Below, one piece after another: positions 54,346-63,516 of a stretch of 64,000 nucleotides of DNA (positions within the stretch are counted from its first letter, which is position 1; every line of letters begins with the position of its first letter). This DNA comes from DASUAS01 sp963819475. Lineage in GTDB: Bacteria > Actinomycetota > Acidimicrobiia > IMCC26256 > DASPTH01. The stretch spans positions 1,240,001 through 1,304,000 of the forward strand of contig CAWFWE010000002.1 of assembly GCA_963819475.1 (NCBI GenBank). The letters run 5' to 3'. The notes beneath the pieces are model-generated. The model was not told the origin of the DNA and did no database searches. It saw only the letters and a list, made by a program, of their open reading frames with translations. The translations under genes and the position numbers were made by a program.

Positions 54346-55547
54346 CAGTTCACCGCTTGGGTCTGGGGTCGACGCGGACGAACGGACGCGCCGCTCGGGG
54401 AGGTCCGCGGCCTCGCGCGTCGGGTGAGGAGCCCACCGACGATCAGCGCGCCGCCGAGCAGTCCGACTGCCCAAGGCGCCCACACCTCGACCACGTCGAT
54501 GAGGCGCGCCTGGTCCCGCGCGTCCTGCCCGACCATCCCCGATGACGCCGCGTCTTCCGTGAAGCGGTACCGAGCCGCGACCGCCGGCGGTTCGGCTTCG
54601 ACCTTGGCAACCGCGGCCGTCACCCTCGCGACACTGGGAATCGACGCGTACTTGGTGAGGACGGGCGCCACCGCGCGCAAAGTCGAGAGGTCGGGCTTCA
54701 CCTTGAGACCCTCCGTCTGAGTGTGCACGTCCATGATCGCACCCGTCTTCGGCTCGATCGACACCTGGCCCGAGAAGAAGAACCGGTACCGGAGCGGGAT
54801 CGTCCGGGTCAGCACCTTCGTGATGGTGGCGCGCTCGTCAGGCGTCAGAAGCCCGTTGACATCCGCGAGCGCCGCCGCGAGGTCGACGCCTTCGTTGCGG
54901 AGCCGCGCTTGGAGCTGCGCCGGGCTCAGCTCGGTCGGGAAGCCGTTCTCGCCGAGCCAGCGCGAGTAGGCGTTGGTGACGGGGCGTTCGAGGTGGCCGT
55001 GGAAGTCGAGCACGTCCACGCCGGCCTCGGCATGGACGTGCTCGCGGCTCGGCCGCACCAGGCGGTAGGTCGCGCCCGTCTCGTTGTTCCACACGTTGTA
55101 GACGCCACTCCTCGTCACGCCCAGCGGGAAGGTCAGCCGGTACGCACCCGTTCGGTTCACGAGATTCTTCGGGGAGATCGACCAACTGCGCGAGCCGCCT
55201 TCGAGCTTCATCGACCGCCGGTCCATCACGTATTGGTTGCGCTGGTGCAGCGTCTGCGCGCCCTGGTGCAGCGTGAGGTCCTCGGCGAGCACCACCGTCG
55301 ACGCGCCACTGTCCACGGCGTGCACGTGGCGGTCGAGCCGGAAAGGGTGCTGGACGGGAGCTGCGAGCGGCGTCGCGTTGCGCTGATCGAAATACTCCGT
55401 ATACGTGCCGGAGTAGTGCACGGTCTTGTCGAGATCGGACGGGAACCGCACGAGCGCGGGCACCGCGAACAGACGGAACCCGATGGCGACGAGCACCAAT
55501 GCGATCCCGGCCACCAGCAAAACGGTCCCGATCTTGCGTCGCTTCAC
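54345..55547 (-). CDS. DUF3068 (PorA-family-like) membrane protein
   Basis: The GTG at 55547 with GAGGAGG upstream is preferred over the ATG ten codons earlier, giving 400 residues. An N-terminal helix (IGTVLLVAGIALVLVAIGF), a long extracytoplasmic beta-rich domain with DRRSMKLEGGSRSWSISPKN and PLRYRFFFSGQVSIEPKTGA, and a C-terminal helix (VGLLGGALIVGGLL) with a basic tail match the actinobacterial DUF3068 family. It is probably a cell-envelope protein. It overlaps the acyl-CoA synthetase start, suggesting a lipid-related role. Confidence 0.85.
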   Translation of the reverse strand: MKRRKIGTVLLVAGIALVLVAIGFRLFAVPALVRFPSDLDKTVHYSGTYTEYFDQRNATPLAAPVQHPFRLDRHVHAVDSGASTVVLAEDLTLHQGAQTLHQRNQYVMDRRSMKLEGGSRSWSISPKNLVNRTGAYRLTFPLGVTRSGVYNVWNNETGATYRLVRPSREHVHAEAGVDVLDFHGHLERPVTNAYSRWLGENGFPTELSPAQLQARLRNEGVDLAAALADVNGLLTPDERATITKVLTRTIPLRYRFFFSGQVSIEPKTGAIMDVHTQTEGLKVKPDLSTLRAVAPVLTKYASIPSVARVTAAVAKVEAEPPAVAARYRFTEDAASSGMVGQDARDQARLIDVVEVWAPWAVGLLGGALIVGGLLTRRARPRTSPSGASVRPRRPQTQAVN

Positions 55548-55634
55548 CGACGCCCTCCTCTTCTGGGGCCGCGTCACCCGAGCACCGGACGCGGACCGCG
55601 ACCTTCAGGGTGCGCCGCAGCGCGCCGGCCGACC

Positions 55635-55649
55635 AGGGCCGAAGGTCAT
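55635..55649. promoter_or_regulatory. DosR-box-like operator between DUF3068 and gpsA
   Basis: AGGGCCGAAGGTCAT, whose complement matches the consensus at 13 of 15 positions. It is 88 bp upstream of the DUF3068 start and 71 bp upstream of gpsA. Confidence 0.7.
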
Positions 55650-55720
55650 GCGGTGCTCGTTCGAGGGCGGCGAAGTCGGGGTTGTGGTCGGAGCGCTAGG
55701 GCGCGAACCTCAGAGTCGCC

Positions 55721-56728
55721 ATGAATGTCGGGGTGATCGGCGCGGGTTCCTGGGGCACGACCGTGGCGTCGTTGGCCGCGGCGCGGGCGAACGCCATCGT
55801 GTGGGCGCGCGAACCCGACATTGCGGAGGCCATCGAAGGCCGGCACGAGAACCCGGTCTTCCTGCCCGGCTGGCCGCTCTCACCGCGGCTGCGGGCCACC
55901 AACGACCTGGGCATGGCGCTCCAGGGCGCGGCGATCGTGATCGTCGCCGTGCCCTCGCGCTACTTCCGCTCCGTCGTGGAAGTCGCCAAGCCGTGGATCC
56001 CACCCGACAGCACGTTGGTCAGCGTGTCGAAGGGCATCGAGCCGGGAACCTGCCGGCGCATGACCGAGATCCTGGCCGAGGTGCTCGGGTCCGACCCGGA
56101 TCGCCTGTGCGTGCTCACCGGCCCGAACCTGGCGCGCGAGGTCATGGCCGGGCATCCGTCGGCGACCGTCGTCTCGTCGATCGACACCACCCGCGCCGAG
56201 CAGGTGCGCGATGTGTTCATGTCGGACCGCTTCCGGGTCTACACCAACACCGACGTCGTCGGCTCGGAGCTCGGCGGAGCGGTGAAGAACGCGCTGGCGA
56301 TCGCGGCCGGCATGGCCGACGGCATCGGGTTCGGCTGGAACACCAAGGCCGCATTGATCACGCGCGCGTTGGCAGAACTGGCCCGCCTCGGCGTCGCGCT
56401 CGGCGGCAGCCCGCTGACCTTCCTGGGCCTGGCCGGCAACGGCGACCTGATCGCGACCTGTTCGAGCCCCCAGAGCCGGAACCGTCACGTGGGCGAACAG
56501 CTCGGGCGAGGACGATCGCTCGCCGAGATCCTCGGTGAGATGGACATGGTCGCCGAGGGAGTGGGGACCGCGCCAGCGGTCCTGGAGCTAGCGGCCGGTG
56601 CAGGCGTGGAGATGCCGATCACGGAGCAGGTCGCTCGCGTGCTCAGGAGTGAGCGCTCACCTCAGGACGCGTTGTCGACGCTCATGCAGCGCGAGGCGAA
56701 GACGGAAACCCACGACCTGGCGATCTGA
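55721..56728 (+). CDS. gpsA: NAD(P)-dependent glycerol-3-phosphate dehydrogenase
   Basis: 335 residues with the N-terminal loop VGVIGAGSWGTTVASLAA, VPSRYFRSVVE, SVSKGIEPGT, LTGPNLAREVMAG and the active-site lysine region ELGGAVKNALAIAAGMADGI. GLAGNGDLIATCSSPQSRN completes the GpsA signature. It reduces dihydroxyacetone phosphate to glycerol-3-phosphate, the backbone for phospholipids and triacylglycerol. Placement in the operator-driven island is unusual for a housekeeping enzyme, so it may be a second, inducible copy. The ribosome site is weak. Confidence 0.94.
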   Translation: MNVGVIGAGSWGTTVASLAAARANAIVWAREPDIAEAIEGRHENPVFLPGWPLSPRLRATNDLGMALQGAAIVIVAVPSRYFRSVVEVAKPWIPPDSTLVSVSKGIEPGTCRRMTEILAEVLGSDPDRLCVLTGPNLAREVMAGHPSATVVSSIDTTRAEQVRDVFMSDRFRVYTNTDVVGSELGGAVKNALAIAAGMADGIGFGWNTKAALITRALAELARLGVALGGSPLTFLGLAGNGDLIATCSSPQSRNRHVGEQLGRGRSLAEILGEMDMVAEGVGTAPAVLELAAGAGVEMPITEQVARVLRSERSPQDALSTLMQREAKTETHDLAI

Positions 56729-56739
56729 GCCGCCGGCCG

Positions 56740-56979
56740 TCATTCCCACTCCTCGACCAGCTGCCCCGGCAGGCATGCGAAGCCCTCGCCTTCGAGCCGC
56801 CACGCCGATCGGCAACACCCGCACCAGGCCCACCCGTCGCGCGAGTCAGCGGCGCGGACGGCGAGCGCCTCACCCGGGCACACCGGGCACGTCCCCGCCG
56901 CGACGCTCGACACGACGCCGGGCGCGTCGGCGTCGCGAGGAGGACCGTGGTCCTGCTCACAGCTGAGGTAGACCCGCAC
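56740..56979 (-). CDS. Small zinc-ribbon protein (copy 2)
   Basis: 79 residues from a GTG with GAGGGG upstream. It is a paralogue of the protein at 27645: TCPVCPGEALAV and WCGCCRSAWRLEGEGFACLP, ending GQLVEEWE. Two CxxC pairs predict one zinc site. The N-terminus (VRVYLSCEQDHGPPRDAD) parallels MRMSFSCVAEHGAPSS of copy 1. It lies 32 bp downstream of the histone-like gene on the same strand and probably shares its operator. Confidence 0.75.
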   Translation of the reverse strand: MRVYLSCEQDHGPPRDADAPGVVSSVAAGTCPVCPGEALAVRAADSRDGWAWCGCCRSAWRLEGEGFACLPGQLVEEWE

Positions 56980-57011
56980 GGCTGCCCCTCGCGTCGCCAG
57001 GACCGGATCGA

Positions 57012-57482
57012 TCAGGAGCCAGTGTTGCTGGCAGTCGACTTCTTCGCCGGAGACCTTCCCCCGGTCCTCTTGGCCGCGGTCTTCTTGGCCCCGGTCTTCT
57101 TCGCCCCGGTCTTCTTCGCCCCGGTCTTCTTCGCCCCGGTCTTCTTCGCCCCGGTCTTCTTCGCCCCGGTCTTCTTCGCCCCGGTCTTCTTCGCCCCGGT
57201 CTTCTTCGCCCCGGTCTTCTTCGCGCCCCGCACCGCGGCCGTGCGCGCGCCCACGCGCTGATCGACTTCCCGGGTCACCTTGTTGACCTGCTCCCGTATC
57301 TCCTCGTCGAACCGCTTGACGAGGCGCTCCGCCGAGGCTTCCAGCCGCTCGAGCAGCTCGCGGGTCCGTTGATCGAGGTTCCGGACCTGCTCCTCGGACG
57401 CCTTGACGAGCTGTTCCGTCGCCTGGCTCACCCGATTGATCACCTGTTCGACGGCCTCTGGAATCTCGCGTGTGTCGGCCAC
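57012..57482 (-). CDS. Histone H1-like protein with ten GAKKT repeats
   Basis: The GTG at 57482 is chosen for its GGAGGAGG ribosome site, giving 156 residues. The N-terminal 75 residues are a heptad-like helix (AVEQVINRVSQATEQLVKAS; TRELLERLEASAERLVKRFD), likely a coiled coil. The C-terminal half is ten exact GAKKT pentads followed by AAKRTGGRSPAKKSTA. Lysine-rich repeat tails of this sort occur in bacterial histone-like proteins such as the mycobacterial HupB tail and bind or compact DNA. The coiled-coil head resembles phasin-like proteins, so a granule-DNA tether is another possibility. An operator is 56 bp upstream. Confidence 0.8.
   Translation of the reverse strand: MADTREIPEAVEQVINRVSQATEQLVKASEEQVRNLDQRTRELLERLEASAERLVKRFDEEIREQVNKVTREVDQRVGARTAAVRGAKKTGAKKTGAKKTGAKKTGAKKTGAKKTGAKKTGAKKTGAKKTGAKKTAAKRTGGRSPAKKSTASNTGS
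57078..57227 (-). repeat. Ten tandem 15-bp repeats encoding GAKKT
   Basis: The plus strand shows the unit CCGGTCTTCTTCGCC ten times in a row, with small changes only in the terminal units. This is a likely variable-number tandem repeat that changes protein length without a frame change. Confidence 0.95.
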
Positions 57483-57537
57483 GAGTCCTCCTCCCTGCGC
57501 GGACCCCAACCTTGCCATCGCTTCGTCGCGATGACCA

Positions 57538-57552
57538 GGGACGTCTGGCCCT
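57538..57552. promoter_or_regulatory. DosR-box-like operator upstream of histone-like gene
   Basis: GGGACGTCTGGCCCT matches the consensus at 12 of 15 positions and sits inside a longer palindrome, CCAGGGACGTCTGGCCCTGG. It is 56 bp upstream of the GTG at 57482. Confidence 0.65.
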
Positions 57553-57890
57553 GGTCGCAGGACGGCCGCGCGCCCAGCCTGGGACGATGGCGTTCGGTGC
57601 GTCGTTCTGAACGTAAGTGCCGGATGCTGGGGTGGCAGCGGTCGTCGGGGAGAAGAGGCGACGTGCAAAGCCGACCTGGTGCCCGTATGCCCCGTGCTCG
57701 GGTACAAGGTGCGCGTCGACCGCGCGGGCTGTCTCCCGCCTGCGCATCTCGACGCTTCAAGACCGTCCTATTGCCGGGGCTCGGTGTCCGCACACCGCCG
57801 TTCTGCGCTACCCCGCGCGGACCGGTGAACGTTCGGTGCGGCGTTGCGTGCGCGGACCGGGTGCGCAAGATCGGCAGAGGGCGCACGTTA
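57553..57890. other. Gap with two copies of an intergenic repeat core
   Basis: No supported gene. GTTCGGTGCGTCGTTCTGAACG (57592-57613) and a longer copy at 57808-57878 resemble the element at 51786-51859. It is the last region before operator sites cease. Confidence 0.5.
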
Positions 57891-58574
57891 TCAAGCAGGG
57901 GCCTGCGTACGACACTGTGCTGCGAGCCGTTCTGCGCGGTCTCGTACTCCCTGCAGATGATCGCGCGACATGATGAAGTCAACTGGGACGATGCCGAGCC
58001 ATCCTCCGAGCGTGAGCCACCACGGCTTTGTCGTCCACCTCGATCGCAACAGGTACCTGGTCTTCGATCCCTGGTCGAGTGGCACGAGTTGAAACGCCCA
58101 CGACCAGTCGAGCTCGGCCAGTCGGCGGTGTCGCCAACTGGCCGGGAGATGGCTCGTGGAGTGGAGTACGAGTGCTCGTTCGGGCGTGAGCTGCGCGACC
58201 GTGAAGCCGGTTCTCGTGTGCGGCGGCCCGTCGGGCACGAAGTCTCCAACCTTCAGGCCTTGGAGTTTGTCGATGACGGTATCGGCGCTCGGACCGTTCG
58301 CTGGGAACAGCACTCGGTCGACCCAGGGTGCGGTGTACCAGCCGCCGCGGCCCCATCCCATCTGGACGAGCCACGGCCACACTGCCGAGGGGGGAGCGTC
58401 GATAGTGATCGCGTGATTCGTCACAACATCCGGTTCTGAGACGATGTCGTCACCGGGCAGCGATGCCACCCGTTCGTCAGGCGTCGATCCGTACGTTGTT
58501 CCGAGCCGGATCAGTGCCAGTTCGGTGATCGCGGTCGCGCCTGTCACTGCGAGCGCTGCGGTGCGATGATCCAT
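57891..58574 (-). CDS. SRPBCC-fold protein, paralogue of 8933 gene
   Basis: 227 residues from an ATG. An N-terminal hydrophobic stretch (TAALAVTGATAITELALI) precedes the SRPBCC core ITIDAPPSAVWPWLVQMGWG, then RGGWYTAPWVDRVLFPANGP and VGDFVPDGPP. The parallel sequence in the 8933 gene is ITVNAPVEDVWPWLVQIGQD. It probably binds a hydrophobic ligand. It lacks an operator and lies beside an IS5-type element. Confidence 0.82.
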   Translation of the reverse strand: MDHRTAALAVTGATAITELALIRLGTTYGSTPDERVASLPGDDIVSEPDVVTNHAITIDAPPSAVWPWLVQMGWGRGGWYTAPWVDRVLFPANGPSADTVIDKLQGLKVGDFVPDGPPHTRTGFTVAQLTPERALVLHSTSHLPASWRHRRLAELDWSWAFQLVPLDQGSKTRYLLRSRWTTKPWWLTLGGWLGIVPVDFIMSRDHLQGVRDRAERLAAQCRTQAPA

Positions 58575-58890
58575 GGGCCTGCTCCTCAGGGCCGAGCCCG
58601 GTTGCGGGCGCGAACTTCACTCCGCTGCGCCAGATTTGCCTGGTCGGGGTGCGTAGCGCCACCGTCGACGACACAAAGTCAGCGGATCGCCAAGCGCTCC
58701 GGGGTTGACCTTCTTGAGTGCGCGTGATGTGCCATTCGGTACGCGCCTTGGCGAGCTGGAGCGTCTTCGTTCTGGCGCGGTGCTCTGTGGGGCGGTCTGA
58801 GTCTCGCGGGCGCTGCGGACTACCTCGCCGCGACTTCGCGTGCCCGAGTGGGCCGCGCCCGCGGGGACCTGTCGACCAAGGCAGCTCTTA
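58575..58890. other. Gene-free gap between SRPBCC gene and IS element
   Basis: No recognisable frame. The minus strand has an open tail of the transposase region, but it lacks codon bias. Confidence 0.45.
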
Positions 58891-59811
58891 GGACCCGAGC
58901 GGATAGGGCTCAACTCGGGCTCCAGCGATTGCGCCAGTCGAGGAGTCTGCCGACGATGAGCACGACGGTGGCGAGGCAGAGCGCGGCGTGTCGGTGACGA
59001 CTCTTGCGGTCGGTGTTGCGCCGTAGCTGCCCGTAGTTCGACCACCAGGTGTTGGTTGCTTCCACGATCCATCGCAGTCCGAGGCGGACCGGTTGTTTCT
59101 TCACGCCGGGGATCTTGGTGCCGCGGAGTTGGATCTCGAACTGGTCGATCCCCATGTCGCGGAGTCGCTGACGAACTGCGCCCGAGTCGTAGCCGCGGTC
59201 GAGATGCAACGTGTCGATGTCGACGAGCAGACCACGCTCGGCGATCGCGTCGAGGGTGGGTTCGAGCAGGCGGACGTCGTTGCGGTTCGCGCCGTCGATC
59301 ACCCAACCGATCGGGATGCCATGACGATCACAGGCGACCGACCACTTCCAGCCGAGCTTGGCGCGATCCGTAGGGTTCGGGCCGGTTCCTTCACCTCCGT
59401 AGGGTGCCTTGTGCAACGAGCCGTCCAACGCGACGTCGCCGAGATCGAGACCGATGATCCGATCGAACGCCGCGAGTGCTTCAGTGACGAGATCGTCGAA
59501 CACGCCGGCGTTGATCCACTCGTCGCGCCGGGCCCGCAACGTCGTGTCCGACACTGCAAAGTCGAGGATCGCTTCGATATCGACCCACGACGCGCCGGTC
59601 ACCAAACGGATCAAGATCCCTCGGAAACAGAGCTGGTTCGAGACGCGCTGTCGGTGACAGCCCAAAGGATGCTCGTCGGCCGGCACCGGCAACAGCGGCT
59701 CGATCGCCGCCCAGACTGCATCCGACACTTCCGGCTCCAACGCGCGCATGATGACGGAGTCCTCCACCTGGTCGTCCGGGCTTGGGCAGCACCCCGATCA
59801 TCTCGGGGCCA
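58891..59811 (-). mobile_element. IS5-type insertion sequence (boundaries approximate)
   Basis: A single intact transposase gene is bracketed by possible imperfect inverted ends: GACCCGAGCGGATAGGG (58892) against the complement of CCCGATCATCTCGGGGC (to 59810), with 13 of 17 matches. No convincing target duplication was found, so the ends are provisional. Confidence 0.6.
58910..59767 (-). CDS. IS5-family DDE transposase
   Basis: 285 residues, apparently intact. An N-terminal DUF4096-like region (LEPEVSDAVWAAIEPLLPVP and LCFRGILIRLVTGASWVDIE) leads to the DDE core: DVALDGSLHKAPYGGEGTG (first Asp), LHLDRGYDSGAVRQRL (second Asp) and RWIVEATNTWWSNYGQLRRN (Glu) with the following DRKSRHRHAAL. The spacing fits IS5-group transposases. 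No frameshift is seen. Confidence 0.93.
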   Translation of the reverse strand: MEDSVIMRALEPEVSDAVWAAIEPLLPVPADEHPLGCHRQRVSNQLCFRGILIRLVTGASWVDIEAILDFAVSDTTLRARRDEWINAGVFDDLVTEALAAFDRIIGLDLGDVALDGSLHKAPYGGEGTGPNPTDRAKLGWKWSVACDRHGIPIGWVIDGANRNDVRLLEPTLDAIAERGLLVDIDTLHLDRGYDSGAVRQRLRDMGIDQFEIQLRGTKIPGVKKQPVRLGLRWIVEATNTWWSNYGQLRRNTDRKSRHRHAALCLATVVLIVGRLLDWRNRWSPS

Positions 59812-59863
59812 ACCCGGCGACCGGTGGATGGTCACCGACTCGACGCCTATCCACCGCGAGTCC

Positions 59864-61412
59864 TTAGTGCAACGTCGCGCCGTCGGACATGAGGCGGGCG
59901 ATCTCGATCTGGTCGATCGTGGAGGGCACGCCCCAGCCTGGCTCGTAGCCGAAGACTTCGGCGGCGGTCCGGGTGCCGAAGCGGTCGTCCACCAGTTCAA
60001 GGTGGTCGAGCGTGACGAGCGAAGGATGAGGCACCCCGCAGGCCCGACTCAATTGCAGCAGCTCCTTGCGCACCTGGATGAGGTAGTTCGCGGCACGCAC
60101 CGACTTCAGCGCCGGGTCGAGTCCCCGCTGCAGCCAGGCATTGTTCGTCGTCACGCCGGTTGGGCACCGGCCGGTGTGACAACGCTGCGCCTGGATGCAC
60201 CCGATCGACAGCATCGCCTCGCGACCGATGTTTACCGTGTCACAGCCAAGCGCGAACGCGAGTAACGCGTTTTCGGGCAACCCAAGTTTGCCGGCACCGG
60301 TGAACACGACGTCCTCGTGCAGGTCCGCCTCCGCGAACACCCGGTACACCCGCGAGAAGCCCACCTTGAACGGGAGCGCGACATGGTCGCCAAACACGAG
60401 CGGTCCTGCACCCGTCCCGCCCTCACCGCCGTCAATGTCGACGAAGTCGATCCCACGTTCGCTGGTTGCCATGAGCACGGCGAGGTCACGGAACAGGTCG
60501 AGCTGGCCCACCGCCGACTTGATGCCTACCGGCAGGCCGCTTTCGGTCGCGAGCAGCTCGACGAAATCGAGCAGGCTGTCGGCGTCACGGAACGCGGAGT
60601 GCTGCGGCGGGCTCCAACAATCGACGCCCTGGGGGATCCCACGCAGCTCGGCAACTTCTCGCGTCACCTTCGCCGCCGGGAGTAGCCCACCAAGACCGGG
60701 CTTCGCGCCCTGGCTCAACTTGATCTCAATCATGCGGACCTGGGGATGGGCGATGATCATGTCCCCGAAGCGAGCGAGATCGAAGCGGCCCTCGGCGTCC
60801 CGGCACCCGAAGTACCCGGTGCCGATCTGCCAGACGAGATCGCCACCATTCTGGTGAAACGGGCTGATCCCGCCCTCTCCCGTCCCTTGGAAACAGCCGG
60901 CTAGCCGCGGCCCCCCGGTTGAGCGACTCGATCGCCTTCGCCCCGAGCGAGCCGTAGCTCATGCTCGAGATATTGACGACCGACGGCGCCCGAAACGCCC
61001 GGGCACGCCCCCGCGCACCGCCGCACACCTTCGCTGCCGGCAGGTGGAAATCTTCATCGAAGTCCGGCTCACCTATGTGCGGTGCCGACAACGGAAACGG
61101 CGACTGCTTGATGATCAGGTAGGCCGCCGAGCACTCAAGGTCATTGTCCGTCCCGAACCCGAAGTAGGTGTTCCGCTGCTTCGCCGCCGTGTAGATCCAC
61201 CGGCGCTGGTCGCGGCTGAACGGCTTCTCGGCATCATTGTCCACCACGATGTACTGGCGCAGCTCCGGCCCCACGCCTTCGAGCATGTAGCGGAGGTGCC
61301 CGATGATCGGAAAGTTCCGCAGCAGCGCATGGCGTCGCTGCGTGAGGTCGTAGACCACCACGACGACCACCACTGCGCCCACCAAGATCAGGAGCCACGC
61401 CCACCACGCCAC
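59864..61412 (-). CDS. FMN-binding glutamate-synthase-domain protein, one frameshift
   Basis: A GTG at 61412 (VAWWAWLLILVGAVVVVVVV) or an ATG 12 codons earlier opens a protein of about 515 residues with one N-terminal membrane helix. The GltB-like alpha/beta barrel follows: RAPSVVNISSMSYGSLGAKA, then a one-base insertion near 60900, then AGCFQGTGEGGISPFHQNGG, MIEIKLSQGAKPGLGG, DIDGGEGGTGAG and the iron-sulfur cluster CIQAQRCHTGRCPTGVTTNN. Deleting a single G restores RGAALAGC as in relatives. These stand-alone barrels are not full glutamate synthases, and their reaction is uncertain. Confidence 0.85.
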
Positions 61413-61509
61413 CCCACAATCCTCGCGCACCCCTCGGCCAGCGAACACTGCTCATCGTTGCCGACTCGGGCTTGCGCTTCCGGAGGGAGCAGCCGCGGAG
61501 CGCAACCTC

Positions 61510-61691
61510 ATGCGCTCGCGGTGCGTTGCGGCGAAGTGCCATTTGAAGACTGGTGGACACGCGTCCTAGACCTAGATGCACGTCTTGCTGAGCTGGAACA
61601 CGACGAATCCATCCCGCCGGGTCCGGACCGGAACCGCATCGAAGAATGGTCGGTCGACGCTCATCTTCGGGTCTGGTCCGATAGCCAATAG
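61510..61691 (+). pseudogene. C-terminal fragment, nucleotidyltransferase-associated
   Basis: An open frame without a good start encodes RCGEVPFEDWWTRVLDLDAR, then LAELEHDESIPPGPDRNRIE and WSVDAHLRVWSDSQ before a TAG. From memory this resembles the tail of small predicted nucleotidyltransferases (GE-x-x-FEEWW-x-x-xL-x-x-x-ARL). The catalytic GS motif part is absent, so it is a remnant. The gap to 61959 holds nothing recognisable. Confidence 0.45.
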
Positions 61692-61959
61692 AACGCCGAG
61701 CAGCAGCTCGAGCGCGGTCGCCACTTGCGGATCGGTCGGTCCCGCGAGACGACCGATCGCCGGTTCGGGCGCAGTGGTCGCCGTCGGCCTTTCCGTCGTT
61801 ATGCATGCGTTTGCCGGTCCTCCGGCGGCGGGTCTCTAGCCTCTCCCGTTCAACTGCGTGCGCGCGATCGCTTGAGCGGTCGCACACCCTTTCGCGCGAC
61901 AATCGAGCCGAGCTGACATAGACGGCCACGCATCACCGACCGGCGTGGGAGGTGTGCCT

Positions 61960-63357
61960 GTGACAGTCGGGCGAGTCCCAGCGATCGAACGTTTGGCCGC
62001 GGCGGACCTCATGCTCATCTGGCCCGAAGCCAAGGGGTGGCCGCAGCACATCGGGGCACTGGCCATCCTCGACGGCTGGGGGCTCCTCGACCCCGATGGT
62101 CGCGTCCTGATCGAGGCCGCCCGAGAGCACATCGGCCGACGGTTGCACCTCGTGCCCCGCTTCTGTCAGCTCCTGCGCTCACCGAGCGTCGGGCTCGGGT
62201 GGCCGCTGTGGGTGGACGCACCATCCGTCGATGTCACCGAACACGTCGGGGTTTTCCCCGTCGCATCGCCGGGTGGCGACACCGAGGTGCTACGTGCGTG
62301 CGAGACGCTCCGTCGCCGCCCGCTCCCGCGCTCGCGGCCGTTGTGGGAGATGTGGTTCCTCCCTGGCTTGTCCGACGGCCGGGTCGGGCTCTTCATGAAG
62401 GTGCACCACGCCATCGCCGACGGCGTTGCCGGTGTCGCCACGCTCGGCGCGTTCGTGGACACCGTGCCCGAGCCTCCGGAGACGACCGCACCGCCATGGA
62501 CGCCGGTGCCGATGCCGTCCAGGAGCGATCTGTTGGTGGATAACCTGCGCCGGCGGCGCCACGAGGTCGAGCGCGCGCTCGCGGCGCTCACCCATCCGAT
62601 TGGCACGCTTCGGCGCCTACGGCGAGCGTGGCCGGCGATGCGTGAGATGTTCGCGGAAGGGCGCGCTCCGCAGAGCAGCGTCAACCGCCCTATCGGCTCG
62701 GATCGCAGGCTGGCGATCATCCGCAGCAACCTCGGTGTCGCCCAGGAGATCGCACACGCCCACCACGCCAAGGTCAACGACGTCCTGTTGGCCGCGGTGG
62801 CCCACGGCTACCGCGCGCTGCTCCAGGCCCGCGGGGAGCAGGTCGAGGATCTCGTTCTGCGGGCATTCGTTCCGGTGTCGCTGCACCAGGAGCACCCGGG
62901 TGAAGCGCGGGGCAACGTCGACGCTGGGATGGTGGTGCCACTTCCGATCGGTGAACCGGATGATGTCCGACTGCTCGAACGGATCGCCGCGGAGAGCGCC
63001 GTCAGAAAGACGAAGAGCCGACCGCCGGCGGGAATCCTCTTCCGAAGCATCGTCGTCCAGCGTGTGTTCCTCCTCTTCATGCCCCATCAGCGGATCATGA
63101 ACGCGTACGTCGCCGACGTTCCCGGACCACCCGTCCCCCTCTACTTTGCCGGCACTCCGATACGTGAGCTCTTTCCGCTGGTTCCCATCACGGCCAACCT
63201 CTCGATCGGGGTGGGCGCCCTGTCGTACGCGGAGCAGTTCAACATCACCGTGGTGGCCGATCGCGACCTCTGCACGGACCTGGGCGTCTTCGTCGACGGT
63301 ATGAGGCGCTCACTCGATGCTCTCGCTGCTGTTTCCGTTCCCCCTCGCGCATCGTGA
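61960..63357 (+). CDS. WS/DGAT wax ester synthase/diacylglycerol acyltransferase (Tgs1-like)
   Basis: The GTG at 61960 follows GGGAGG by seven bases, giving 465 residues. The catalytic HHAIADG motif is at residues 149-155, the C-terminal structural PLPIGEPDDVRLLERI and NAYVADVPGPPVPLYFAG blocks follow, and LSYAEQFNITVVADRDL is conserved. The family transfers acyl-CoA to diacylglycerol or long-chain alcohol to store lipid. In M. tuberculosis, Tgs1 (Rv3130c) is strongly DosR-induced and accumulates triacylglycerol in dormancy. No operator was found nearby here. Confidence 0.93.
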   Translation: MTVGRVPAIERLAAADLMLIWPEAKGWPQHIGALAILDGWGLLDPDGRVLIEAAREHIGRRLHLVPRFCQLLRSPSVGLGWPLWVDAPSVDVTEHVGVFPVASPGGDTEVLRACETLRRRPLPRSRPLWEMWFLPGLSDGRVGLFMKVHHAIADGVAGVATLGAFVDTVPEPPETTAPPWTPVPMPSRSDLLVDNLRRRRHEVERALAALTHPIGTLRRLRRAWPAMREMFAEGRAPQSSVNRPIGSDRRLAIIRSNLGVAQEIAHAHHAKVNDVLLAAVAHGYRALLQARGEQVEDLVLRAFVPVSLHQEHPGEARGNVDAGMVVPLPIGEPDDVRLLERIAAESAVRKTKSRPPAGILFRSIVVQRVFLLFMPHQRIMNAYVADVPGPPVPLYFAGTPIRELFPLVPITANLSIGVGALSYAEQFNITVVADRDLCTDLGVFVDGMRRSLDALAAVSVPPRAS

Positions 63358-63516
63358 CGCGTACGGGATCGAACATCGACCTCGATCTGCATTCGTCCGA
63401 GCCCGCGAGAGGCTTCGATTCGGTGATGACGGAAGGTCTGAGCGCATCGACGGCTGGTTGATGACAAGCGGACCTGACGATCGAAACGCCGGTTCAGGTG
63501 CCGTACGCCCGCGTCA

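Noticed and set aside
57078..57227. CRISPR array
   Set aside because: The 15-bp units are contiguous with no spacers and encode in-frame GAKKT, so this is a coding tandem repeat. No CRISPR array or cas gene was seen in the window.
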